DNA of 12,648 nt, from assembly GCA_004555705.1 (NCBI GenBank), contig SFHI01000078.1:1-12648 (forward strand), given 5' to 3'. A program made the translations under genes and the position numbers. The DNA is from Clostridiales bacterium (GTDB lineage: Bacteria > Bacillota > Clostridia > Oscillospirales > Oscillospiraceae). Within the stretch, counting starts at the first letter, position 1. The number at the start of each line of letters is the position of its first letter. Positions 1 to 5,725 of the stretch are shown one piece after another. Below the pieces are notes generated by a model, which ran no database searches, was not told where the DNA came from, and saw nothing but the letters and a program-made list of their open reading frames with translations.

Positions 1-34
1 CCACACCAGGAAAGCAGACTGGTTCGCAATGACA
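1..34. repeat. Partial palindromic arm of the dispersed REP-like repeat
   Basis: The first bases match the right-hand arm of the hairpin repeat found complete at 1129-1301 and 8232-8404: CCACACCAG, a short palindrome, then GGTTCGCAATGACA. The palindrome here is degenerate compared with the other copies. The rest of the element lies outside the window. Positions 35-110 are AT-rich with no gene or other recognisable structure. Confidence 0.7.
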
Positions 35-110
35 CCGTTTTTTCAACTGCTTACCACGTTTTCTGACGTTTTTGCCTGTTTCAACTATTGATTCGCATTA
101 ATATTTCGAT

Positions 111-240
111 TTTCATCCCGAAGGGATTCCTTAATTGTCAATTGTCAATTGTTAATTGTCAATTATAAACAACAATTTATCGTACATCCGAGTTCATCCG
201 TTAGTATTCATCCCGAAGGGATACCATAATTTTCAATTAG
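111..240. repeat. Type A repeat end joined to a type B terminal repeat, plus a second type A fragment
   Basis: This gene-free stretch holds three pieces. First, a small palindrome ATCCCGAAGGGAT (115-127) leads into tandem ATTGTCA heptamers (133-164), the end of a type A element. Second, AAACAACAATTTATC (167-181) is the terminal repeat of the type B elements. Third, another ATCCCGAAGGGAT (210-222) is followed by a degenerate heptamer stretch up to the methyltransferase stop codon. Positions 115-178 are repeated exactly, in inverted orientation, at 12503-12566. On the minus strand the palindromes lie downstream of the methyltransferase gene, but no U-tract follows them, so I do not call a terminator. 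Confidence 0.75.
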
Positions 241-241
241 A

Positions 242-1045
242 TCATCTCGCCCGCAGTTCCCAGAAGGCCACCGCGCTGGCGGCGGCTACGTTCAAAGAGT
301 CCACCCCGTGGCTCATGGGGATGCGCACGGTGTAGTCGCACCCGGCGATGGTCCCGTCCCGGAGCCCGTCCCCCTCGGTGCCCAGTACCACCGCCAATCT
401 TTCCGCCCCATGCAGAATGGGATTGTCCACGGACAGGGAATCCTCCCGCAGGACCATGGCGGCGGTTAGGAACCCCAGATCACGAAGCTGCGAAAGCCAG
501 TTTTCGTCCACATAGGCCCAGGGAACCTGGAATACCGTGCCCATGCTCACCCGAACGCACCGGCGGTAGAGGGGATCAGTACAGCCGGAGGTCAGCAGCA
601 CCGCGTCCATGCCCAGCGCCGCGGCGGAGCGGAAGATGGCTCCCAGATTGGTGGGGTTCATCACGTCCTCCAGCACAGCAATCCGCTTTGCCCCCGCAAG
701 CACCCGAGACAACTCCGGAATGGGAGGCCGCAGCATGGCGCAGAGCATTCCCCGGGTCAACTGAAACCCCGTAAGCTGGGTCAGCACCTCCAGCGGCGCG
801 GTGTACACGGGAATGTCCCCGCACCGGTCAATGGCCTCCCGGGCCTCGCCGTGAATGTGGCTGCGCTCCGCCAGAATGGAAACCGGCACGCACCCGGCCT
901 CCAACGCCCTGAGAATCACCTTGGGGCTCTCGGCGATAAACATTCCCTTCTTCGGCTCAAACCGGTTTAAGAGCTGTGCCTCCGTCAGCCGCGCGTACAC
1001 ATCCAGCTCCGGCGCCTGAAAGTCCGATATTTCAATGAGATTCAT
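242..1045 (-). CDS. TrmH/SpoU-family RNA methyltransferase
   Basis: A 267-residue SPOUT-class enzyme expected to transfer a methyl group from S-adenosylmethionine to a ribose 2'-O in tRNA or rRNA. The three SpoU motifs are visible: motif 1 around 125-143 (LEDVMNPTNLGAIFRSAAAL, with Asn130 and Arg139), motif 2 around 219-228 (VVLGTEGDGL) and motif 3 around 241-262 (RIPMSHGVDSLNVAAASA). These form the trefoil-knot cofactor site in the family. Residues 1-110 resemble the substrate-binding N-terminal domain of 23S rRNA/tRNA 2'-O-methyltransferases. The start was set at the ATG at 1045 because GGAGGAG sits just upstream; the longer frame begins inside repeat DNA. It lies beyond the eut terminator and is probably its own transcription unit. 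The RNA target cannot be told from sequence. Confidence 0.88.
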   Translation of the reverse strand: MNLIEISDFQAPELDVYARLTEAQLLNRFEPKKGMFIAESPKVILRALEAGCVPVSILAERSHIHGEAREAIDRCGDIPVYTAPLEVLTQLTGFQLTRGMLCAMLRPPIPELSRVLAGAKRIAVLEDVMNPTNLGAIFRSAAALGMDAVLLTSGCTDPLYRRCVRVSMGTVFQVPWAYVDENWLSQLRDLGFLTAAMVLREDSLSVDNPILHGAERLAVVLGTEGDGLRDGTIAGCDYTVRIPMSHGVDSLNVAAASAVAFWELRAR

Positions 1046-1050
1046 AGAAA

Positions 1051-1057
1051 CTCCTCC
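1051..1057 (-). promoter_or_regulatory. Ribosome binding site of the TrmH-family gene
   Basis: GGAGGAG on the minus strand, 5 nt before the ATG at 1045. It decides the start against a 24-codon upstream extension that runs into the neighbouring repeat element. Confidence 0.8.
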
Positions 1058-1073
1058 GGCTATGTTCCATATC

Positions 1074-1089
1074 CCCCGCACCAGCGGGG
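1074..1089. other. Short GC-rich hairpin in the leader of the methyltransferase gene
   Basis: CCCCGC and GCGGGG form a perfect six-pair stem around a 4-nt loop (ACCA on the plus strand). It lies between the type B element and the ribosome binding site, so it would be in the mRNA leader if transcription starts upstream. There is no U-tract, so it is not an obvious terminator. Its role is unknown. Confidence 0.45.
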
Positions 1090-1090
1090 C

Positions 1091-1339
1091 GATAAATTGT
1101 TGTTTGAAAGTAGGCACTCAAAATATGCTGTCATTGCGAGCCAGTGCGCACACTGGCGTGGCAATCCCCCGGTTAGAGGGAAAATGCACCGAAAAGTGCC
1201 CGAAAGAGTGGGAGCAACTGGGATTTTTGGCGGTAATCGCCACCTGGTTCCTTTCAACCGGGGGATTGCCACACCAGTCTGCGGACTGGTTCGCAATGAC
1301 AGGTTATTTGTAACGCACCCTTTCAAACAACGTTTTATC
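1091..1339. mobile_element. Type B MITE-like element, copy 1 (full length)
   Basis: About 249 bp bounded by near-perfect 20-bp terminal inverted repeats (GATAAATTGTTGTTTGAAAG at 1091-1110 and its complement at 1320-1339, 18 of 20 matching). Inside are two REP-like arms in inverted orientation (1129-1172 and about 1258-1301). Each begins or ends with TGTCATTGCGA and contains a CCAGTx-loop-xACTGG hairpin. There is no transposase, so it would be a non-autonomous element. TA at each tip is consistent with a TA-target (IS630/mariner-like) transposon, which is inference. The interior aligns with the element at 8205-8430 when that copy is reverse-complemented. It sits between the eut terminator and the methyltransferase gene. 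Confidence 0.72.
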
Positions 1340-1357
1340 CGCACAACACCCATATTA

Positions 1358-1410
1358 TAAAAAGAACCCCCTTCCCTGTCAAATCCTTTTCGGTTCCGAC
1401 GGGGAAGGGG
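1358..1410 (-). terminator. Intrinsic terminator at the end of the eut operon
   Basis: On the minus strand, 4 nt after the eutH stop codon, a 13-bp GC-rich stem (arms 1398-1410 and 1368-1380, a single C-A mismatch) encloses a 17-nt loop and is followed by TTCTTTTT. This is a classic rho-independent terminator and ends the eut transcription unit. Confidence 0.9.
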
Positions 1411-1414
1411 AATA

Positions 1415-2491
1415 TTACGCCTCTTTTCTTGTAAACCACCAGGCCAGCGCCAGGGCGCTGATGCCGCCGGTGAGTTTCCCCACAATCATGGCGGGCAGCG
1501 CCTCCGGGGCGAAGCCTGCGGTGTAGCCCAGGTGGTCGCCGAATACGAAGGCCGCGGACACGGCGAAGGCGATGTTCATCACCTTACCCCGGGGATTCAT
1601 GTCCTTCACCATGCCGAAGGTGGCGATGGAGTTGGCCAAGCTGGCAATCAGCCCCGCCGCTGCCGCGTCGTTGATGCCAAGCAGCTTCCCCCCGGCCATC
1701 AGGGGCCGGCGCAGCAGCCGGGTGATCACCGCCACCATGGGGAAGGCCCCCGCCAGCACAATGGCAATGGAGCCTACCGTCTCAAACCCCTCGGAAATGG
1801 GGGCCATGCCGGGAATCAGCACATACCCCGTCAACGCCTCCCAGATGGCTGCGGCCAGGCCCACGGTGATGATTGCCACAATCACCCTCCCGAAAACCTC
1901 AAACCCCCGCACCATGGCCTTTTCCGCCCGCCACAGGCCCAGGGCAATCAGGGCGGCAATCAGCACGATGGGAGTCAGATTCCTGGCCACCATGCCGATG
2001 GGATACCCGGCGGTGAGCCCTCCGATAAGCACCCCCAGGGGGATGGTGACCACGCCGTAGAGGATTCCCCGGGCCATGGCGGGCCGATCCTCTTCCTTCA
2101 GGATGCCCATTGCCACGGGGATTGTGAAGACCACCGTGGCACCCAGCATGGAGCCGTTGATCACGCCCCCCAGCAGCGCCGCCCGGGGGTCGTCGGTCAG
2201 CTGGGCCGCCAGGGAGCCGCCGCCCATGTCGCAGGCCAGGATAGTTCCCGCGAACATGGCGGGGTCCGCCCCCAGGAAGGTGTACACCGGAACCACCACG
2301 GGCCGGAGCAGTGCCGCCAGCACCGGAGCCAGGCACACGATTCCCACCATGGCGAGAGCCAACGAGCCCATGGCGAGGATCCCTTCCTCAAATTCCTTCC
2401 CCAGCCCCCAGCGGTTCCCCAGAATCCGATCCAGCGCTCCCGCCAGAGCGAATAGGGCCATCACCGCAATGAGGATTTCATGGGCTGACAT
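1415..2491 (-). CDS. eutH: Ethanolamine permease EutH
   Basis: A 358-residue integral membrane protein of the EutH family, which brings ethanolamine across the cytoplasmic membrane. About ten hydrophobic segments can be seen, for example residues 3-22, 37-60, 104-130, 143-165, 170-187 and 200-216, with the last near 335-352. The conserved EutH block near 273-330 is present: INDAAAAGLIASLANSIATF followed by GMVKDMNPRGKVMNIAFAVS and FGDHLGYTAGF. The start at ATG 2491 is preferred over a 48-codon extension because AGGAGGGG lies directly upstream and the extension reads antisense-like Trp/Arg-rich sequence through eutN. It overlaps the 3' end of eutN by 14 nt and is the last gene of the operon. 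In several Firmicute loci eutQ follows eutH; here a terminator follows. Confidence 0.95.
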   Translation of the reverse strand: MSAHEILIAVMALFALAGALDRILGNRWGLGKEFEEGILAMGSLALAMVGIVCLAPVLAALLRPVVVPVYTFLGADPAMFAGTILACDMGGGSLAAQLTDDPRAALLGGVINGSMLGATVVFTIPVAMGILKEEDRPAMARGILYGVVTIPLGVLIGGLTAGYPIGMVARNLTPIVLIAALIALGLWRAEKAMVRGFEVFGRVIVAIITVGLAAAIWEALTGYVLIPGMAPISEGFETVGSIAIVLAGAFPMVAVITRLLRRPLMAGGKLLGINDAAAAGLIASLANSIATFGMVKDMNPRGKVMNIAFAVSAAFVFGDHLGYTAGFAPEALPAMIVGKLTGGISALALAWWFTRKEA

Positions 2492-2726
2492 GCCGCCCCT
2501 CCTGATCCACGATGGCCACCACCGCCGCATCCACCGGGGCGTCCATGCAGTACCGGCTGGCCACGGTTCCGGTAGCCAGCAAAACTTTGTCCCCGGGGCC
2601 GGCCCCCACCTGGTCCGCCGCAACGACCACCTCATCGCAGCTTTCCACCACCAGGAAGGTCTGCCCCTGCAGACAGGCGGCCTTCCGGGTGGCCCAAACA
2701 GAGCCGATTACCTTTCCAATCTTCAT
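2478..2726 (-). CDS. eutN: BMC vertex (pentamer) shell protein EutN
   Basis: An 82-residue EutN/CcmL-family (Pfam EutN_CcmL, BMC-P) protein, close to the usual size of the family. The family signature is present: MKIGKVIGSVWATRK at the start, LVVESC near 25-30, and the glycine-rich turn GAGPGDKVLLATGTVAS at 41-57. Such proteins form pentamers that cap the vertices of the compartment shell. The ATG at 2726 has GGAGGG six nucleotides upstream, and in the intact arrangement it would overlap the stop codon of the preceding gene (ATGA). Because that gene has lost its frame, a single open frame now runs from 3095 through EutN. If read as one protein it would be a 205-residue fusion; the internal start and ribosome binding site make separate translation of EutN more likely. 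Confidence 0.9.
   Translation of the reverse strand: MKIGKVIGSVWATRKAACLQGQTFLVVESCDEVVVAADQVGAGPGDKVLLATGTVASRYCMDAPVDAAVVAIVDQEGRHVSP
2496..2503 (-). promoter_or_regulatory. Ribosome binding site of eutH
   Basis: AGGAGGGG on the minus strand, 4 nt before the ATG at 2491 and inside the 3' end of eutN. It fixes the eutH start against the longer open frame. Confidence 0.8.
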
Positions 2727-3095
2727 TCCGATCCCTCCAAAATCTCCTTGGCCAGGGGGGTGAGCACGGCTGCGCAAAGCCCGTGCCTCCTCCGCCGTAA
2801 CCAGACGCTTGCGGCCCCCGTCAGTGAACAGCACCCCCCAGTTCTTCAGCTCCCGCTGGGCGGCGGTGAGGCTGCCGGACAGAGCCCGGTTTTTGGGGCA
2901 CTCCGGCAGCCCCGGGGTGTACAGGTATACGCTCTTCCCCTGAGCCAGCGCGGTCAGCACCCGTTCCTCCCGGAACCGGAGCAGCTGTCCCAGCTCCAGC
3001 GACCCGATGACCACCGCGTCATAGGGCTCCCGGTCGGTGTAGGAAAACCCCAGCTCGCCCCCCGGCTCCTTCCCGATGAGCAGCGCCCGGTTCAT
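2723..3095 (-). pseudogene. Eut-associated conserved hypothetical protein, frameshifted near the 3' end
   Basis: This matches, from memory, the hypothetical protein family found between pduL and eutN in Firmicute eut loci (TIGR02536-like, function unknown). Recognisable blocks are LLIGKEP near residue 5, PYDAVVIGSLELGQLLRF near 24-41, VLTALAQGKSVYLYTPGLPE near 46-65 and KRLVTAEEA near 96-104. After about residue 106 this frame turns into implausible sequence. The next frame continues with the expected family ending, VLTPLAKEILEGSE and a TGA at 2723-2725 overlapping the eutN ATG. So one or more bases (net +1 or -2) are gained or lost near 2762-2785, and a few family residues between the two blocks seem absent. 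Its start overlaps the pduL stop (ATGA). It could be a real lesion or a sequence error. Confidence 0.7.
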
Positions 3096-3700
3096 GGGAG
3101 AATCCTCCCCAGGCTTTGGTGTCCCAAGCCGCAGGCGTTGGCCTCGTCAAAATCCAGGTGTACCGCCGCCCGGAACTGGGGGTTCACCCGTACCGTCACA
3201 TCCTGAAATACCGCCGGGCGTTCGGTGAAGGTCTGCAAGCTGACATTCTGGCCGTCCGTCACCCCGAAATGGGCCGCTTCCTCCGGGCTCAGGTGGATGT
3301 GCCGCTGAGCGGCGATGACCCCATGGGGGAGGGCGATTGTGCCCAGCGGACCCTTCAGGGTGATGCCCGGGGTGTCCCGGGTGTCCCCGGAGAGGCGCAC
3401 CGGAGGCGTGATCCCCAAAGTGCGCCCGTCCGTCAGGGAAATCTCCACCTGAGCCTCCTTCCGCTCCGGCCCCAGCACGGCCACATTGGTGAATTCCCCC
3501 TTCTCCCCCACGATGGTGAGCCGTTCATTGGCCAGAAACTGCCCCGGCTGGGACAGGGGCCGCTTGGGGGTCAGAGGGTGGCCGAATAGGGTCTTCGCCT
3601 GCTGGGCCGTCAGATGGACGTGCCGCCCGGAGGCCTCCAGGGGAACAAACAGCAGCTTCGTCAGCCGAAGCGCCAGCGTATCCAAGGTCTGCTGATCCAT
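3092..3700 (-). CDS. pduL: Phosphate propanoyl/acetyltransferase PduL-type
   Basis: A 202-residue PduL-family phosphotransacylase, which converts acetyl-CoA to acetyl phosphate inside the compartment and frees CoA for EutE. The two PduL repeats are visible, each with a metal-binding His pair: SGRHVHL (His27, His29) and AQRHIHL (His134, His136), plus a fifth His at 181 in AAVHLDFDEANACG. This is the five-histidine dizinc pattern of PduL. Arg80 in GPERKEAQVE is a candidate for the phosphate-contacting arginine. The first 17 residues (MDQQTLDTLALRLTKLL) could form a short amphipathic encapsulation helix. AAAGGAGG lies 5 nt before the ATG. The stop codon overlaps the next start (ATGA). PduL replaces the unrelated EutD, as is usual in Firmicute eut loci. 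Confidence 0.93.
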   Translation of the reverse strand: MDQQTLDTLALRLTKLLFVPLEASGRHVHLTAQQAKTLFGHPLTPKRPLSQPGQFLANERLTIVGEKGEFTNVAVLGPERKEAQVEISLTDGRTLGITPPVRLSGDTRDTPGITLKGPLGTIALPHGVIAAQRHIHLSPEEAAHFGVTDGQNVSLQTFTERPAVFQDVTVRVNPQFRAAVHLDFDEANACGLGHQSLGRILP

Positions 3701-3736
3701 AGTTTCCTCCTTTTAGGGTTCTATATGTCATAGGCA

Positions 3737-3870
3737 GATAAATTGTTGTTTACAAAATAAACGCTGTCATTGCGAGCCAGTGCGCACACTGGCGTGGCAA
3801 TCCCCCGGATTTTCCGAGAACTCAGAAAAACGAGGACAGTATCTTTTTTAGTGCTGTAAACAACAATTTA
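3737..3870. mobile_element. Type B MITE-like element, short copy with one REP-like arm
   Basis: About 134 bp between GATAAATTGTTGTTTA (3737-3752) and GTAAACAACAATTTA (3856-3870). It keeps only the left REP-like arm (TGTCATTGCGAG from 3764, hairpin with CCAGTG/CACTGG around CGCA, then GGCAATCCCCCGG), followed by a different hairpin at 3810-3829 (TTTTCCGAG/CTCAGAAAA). The right tip supplies the TAA stop codon of eutT. It lies between eutT and pduL. Confidence 0.72.
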
Positions 3871-4557
3871 CCGTTCTGCCGCCGCTTTCTCCCGGATCAT
3901 CAGGATATACACCATACTGCTCATCCGGTTCATGGCCCGGAGGATGTCGGGGCGGGTTACGCTCCCCTCCGGGGTTACAAAGGCCGCCGCGGCGCTGATC
4001 TCCGCCTCCCGGACGGCGCAGCGCAGTCGGTTCAGGCGCAGCACCTCCCGGGTGTCCCGGACATTGGGCATGAAATGGGGCTGGCCGTAGAAGTCCTGGG
4101 GAAAGTGGCTCCTTTTGCGAAGCTCCTCCTCCGCCAGGCCGCAGAGCTTCCCATCAGGGAGGGGCTCCTCCAAAACATCGCACCGGATGATCCGCCGTGC
4201 CAGCTCCAGCACCTCCCCCAGGTCCTTTTCCAGGTGGGGAAAATCCTGACCGCACAGCAGCAGCTCGGCTTCCAGACTGTCCAGCTTCCCCCGGAATGCA
4301 ATCCGGGGGTGGGTCTTGGGCACCAGCACCTGGGCATTCAGGTGGGTCATGTGCTCCGGCTTTCCCTCCATAAACCCTCCGGACAGGAGCCTGTACCGCT
4401 CCGGGGCCGCCTGGGAGGCCGGAAGAATCTCAATCCGCTCCCGGGTCAGATAGTCCCGGGCGGAGGAGGTCAGCTGATCCCTGGTCCCCAGATAGAAAAC
4501 CCGTTTGCCCTCCCGGTTGCGCAGGTTCTCCCGAACCTCCTTCTCGCTGTAGAGCAT
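3868..4557 (-). CDS. eutT: Corrinoid adenosyltransferase EutT-like
   Basis: A 229-residue EutT-family ATP:co(I)rrinoid adenosyltransferase, making the adenosylcobalamin that ethanolamine ammonia-lyase needs. Family features are an N-terminal LTSSARDYLTRERIEI block (29-44), THLNAQVLVPKTHPRIAFRG leading to KLDSLEAE (71-98), and the C-terminal signature RPDILRAMNRMSSMVYILMI (202-221). The metal motif HX11CCX2C of Salmonella EutT is absent: the linker at about 55-70 is short and has no cysteine, so this is probably a metal-independent type. It starts 3 nt after the eutM stop, so it is likely translationally coupled. The TAA stop codon lies within the terminal repeat of the downstream element, so the present C-terminus may have been set by that insertion. 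Confidence 0.87.
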   Translation of the reverse strand: MLYSEKEVRENLRNREGKRVFYLGTRDQLTSSARDYLTRERIEILPASQAAPERYRLLSGGFMEGKPEHMTHLNAQVLVPKTHPRIAFRGKLDSLEAELLLCGQDFPHLEKDLGEVLELARRIIRCDVLEEPLPDGKLCGLAEEELRKRSHFPQDFYGQPHFMPNVRDTREVLRLNRLRCAVREAEISAAAAFVTPEGSVTRPDILRAMNRMSSMVYILMIREKAAAER

Positions 4558-4560
4558 CCC

Positions 4561-4866
4561 TTACTTGCCCTGGGGCGGTGCGGGGGTGTGTCGGCCCTTG
4601 GGCAGGATGGCGTCCACCTCCATGTGGGGCCGGGCGATGACATGGACGGAAATCAGCTCGCCCACCTTCTCCGCCGCGGCGGCTCCGGCATCGGTGGCCG
4701 CCTTCACCGCGCCCACGTCGCCCCGCACCATAACGGTGACAAGTCCGCCGCCCACCTGCTCCTTGCCCACCAGCTGCACGTTGGCGGATTTCACCATGGC
4801 GTCCGCCGCCTCAATGGCCCCGATGAGCCCCTTCGTTTCGATCATACCAAGAGAATTCGTGTCCAT
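4561..4866 (-). CDS. eutM: BMC hexamer shell protein EutM
   Basis: A 101-residue single-domain BMC-H protein of the EutM/PduA type, forming hexameric tiles of the shell with a central metabolite pore. Typical features are LGMIETKGLIGAIEAADAM (6-24), VKSANVQLVGKEQVGGGLVT (25-44), VMVRGDVGAVKAATDAG (45-61) and VISxxVIARPH-like ISVHVIARPHMEVDAILP (72-89). The K-x-G in KEQVGGG lies where the pore loop is expected. It is the only BMC-H gene in the window. The ATG at 4866 is chosen because AAAGGAA sits 6 nt upstream; a TTG seven codons earlier would overlap that site. Confidence 0.96.
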   Translation of the reverse strand: MDTNSLGMIETKGLIGAIEAADAMVKSANVQLVGKEQVGGGLVTVMVRGDVGAVKAATDAGAAAAEKVGELISVHVIARPHMEVDAILPKGRHTPAPPQGK

Positions 4867-4872
4867 AATTCG

Positions 4873-4879
4873 TTCCTTT
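4873..4879 (-). promoter_or_regulatory. Ribosome binding site of eutM
   Basis: AAAGGAA on the minus strand, 6 nt before the ATG at 4866. It favours this ATG over the upstream TTG at 4887. Confidence 0.65.
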
Positions 4880-4916
4880 CCCGTCAAAACGGATTGTCAG
4901 TGGATATCAGTTGTTT

Positions 4917-5099
4917 CGATAAATTGTTGTTTGCAGATTTCCAAACACGTTGCGTTGCTACCGTAGGGGCGGCTATTAGCCGCCCGAAAGGTTCCAATTT
5001 TTTGAGCGTTTTCGATAGAATGGGGTGCTTTCATAGACGGAAGGTTGCGGGCGGCTATTAGCCGCCCCTACGGTAGTATCTCGGCAAACAACAATTTAT
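4917..5099. mobile_element. Type B MITE-like element with a different interior
   Basis: About 180 bp between CGATAAATTGTTGTTTGC (4917-4934) and GCAAACAACAATTTAT (5084-5099), the same terminal repeats as the other type B copies. The interior is unrelated to theirs. It has two 28-bp arms in inverted orientation (4958-4985 and 5049-5076), matching except at the centre of the inner palindrome GGGCGGCTATTAGCCGCCC. The right tip supplies the TAA stop codon of eutL. It lies between eutL and eutM, and 4867-4916 holds only the eutM leader. Confidence 0.75.
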
Positions 5100-5725
5100 A
5101 TTTCCTTGGGCCGCTGGGCGACCTCGGAGACGGCTTGCAGGAAGGCCGCGCAGGCGGCATCGCAGGCGGACTGGGTGCCGGACAGCAGGCCTCCGCCGAA
5201 GTTGGTCTCGGAGGGCGGACTGTACAGCTTGCACAGCGTCACGTCCGCCGCTTTCAGCGCCGCATCCATTGCGTACATGGCCTCCAGCGGCGGGGCGATC
5301 AGGTAGGCCAGGGCGGTTCCCAGCCGCACCCCCGCCTCCTTTGCCAGGAAGCTCCCAACGCTGCTCACCGTCTGGGCAAGACAGGGCACGCCGCTCACAT
5401 CCTCAAAGCCCAGATGCTCCAACGCAGAAACCGCCGCCTCCATGCCGCTTCGCACCGCCCCCGGGGTCTGGCCCGCCAGAATCCCGATGACCTCCCCGGC
5501 GTTGGGGGTGGAGGCGTTGCCCGCCCCCGCGTAGAAGCTCCTGCCGTAGGCCACCTCCACCTCCGCCGCCTTGGTGGCTGCATCCAGGGCGATATAGGTG
5601 GCGTCGTCGCAGTCCGTGGTGAGCAGCCCCAGGGAGGGTGCTCCCTCCGGTGCGCCCAGTGCCTTGCACAGAGCCGGGGAGGCATTGGCCAGATACCGTA
5701 TGGCCAGAATCTGAACCGGAATCAT
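5096..5725 (-). CDS. eutL: BMC tandem-domain shell protein EutL
   Basis: A 209-residue EutL-family BMC-T protein: two fused BMC domains (about 1-105 and 106-209) that assemble as a trimer with a gated pore in the shell. Recognisable family sequence includes SLGLLTTDCDDATYIALDAA (31-50), the GRSFYAGAGNASTPNAGEVI block (61-80), GILAGQTPGAV (81-91) and YSPPSETNFGGGLLSGTQSA (168-187). Size is close to the roughly 219 residues of enteric EutL. The start is the ATG at 5725, with GGAGG a few bases upstream; it overlaps the eutC stop as ATGA. The open frame extends upstream to 6568 only because eutC is frameshifted. Its TAA stop codon lies within the terminal repeat of the following element. Confidence 0.94.
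   Translation of the reverse strand: MIPVQILAIRYLANASPALCKALGAPEGAPSLGLLTTDCDDATYIALDAATKAAEVEVAYGRSFYAGAGNASTPNAGEVIGILAGQTPGAVRSGMEAAVSALEHLGFEDVSGVPCLAQTVSSVGSFLAKEAGVRLGTALAYLIAPPLEAMYAMDAALKAADVTLCKLYSPPSETNFGGGLLSGTQSACDAACAAFLQAVSEVAQRPKEI

Noticed and set aside
111..180. Short-spaced tandem repeats that could be taken for a CRISPR array
   Set aside because: The units are 7 bp, abut without unique spacers, and recur in both orientations at element ends. No cas genes are present.
1060..1485. Open frame of 141 codons across the terminator and type B element
   Set aside because: It runs through repeat DNA and the eut terminator and overlaps eutH. It has no ribosome binding site, and its peptide (SLRTSPQTGVAIPRL type) is the usual translation of this repeat.
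1532..2455. Long plus-strand open frame of 307 codons
   Set aside because: It is antisense to eutH, rich in His, Gly and Gln as expected from the reverse of GC-rich coding DNA, and has no family resemblance.
3701..3867. A terminator between eutT and pduL
   Set aside because: Hairpins are present (3764-3800 and 3810-3829), but no minus-strand U-tract follows a stem at the right distance.
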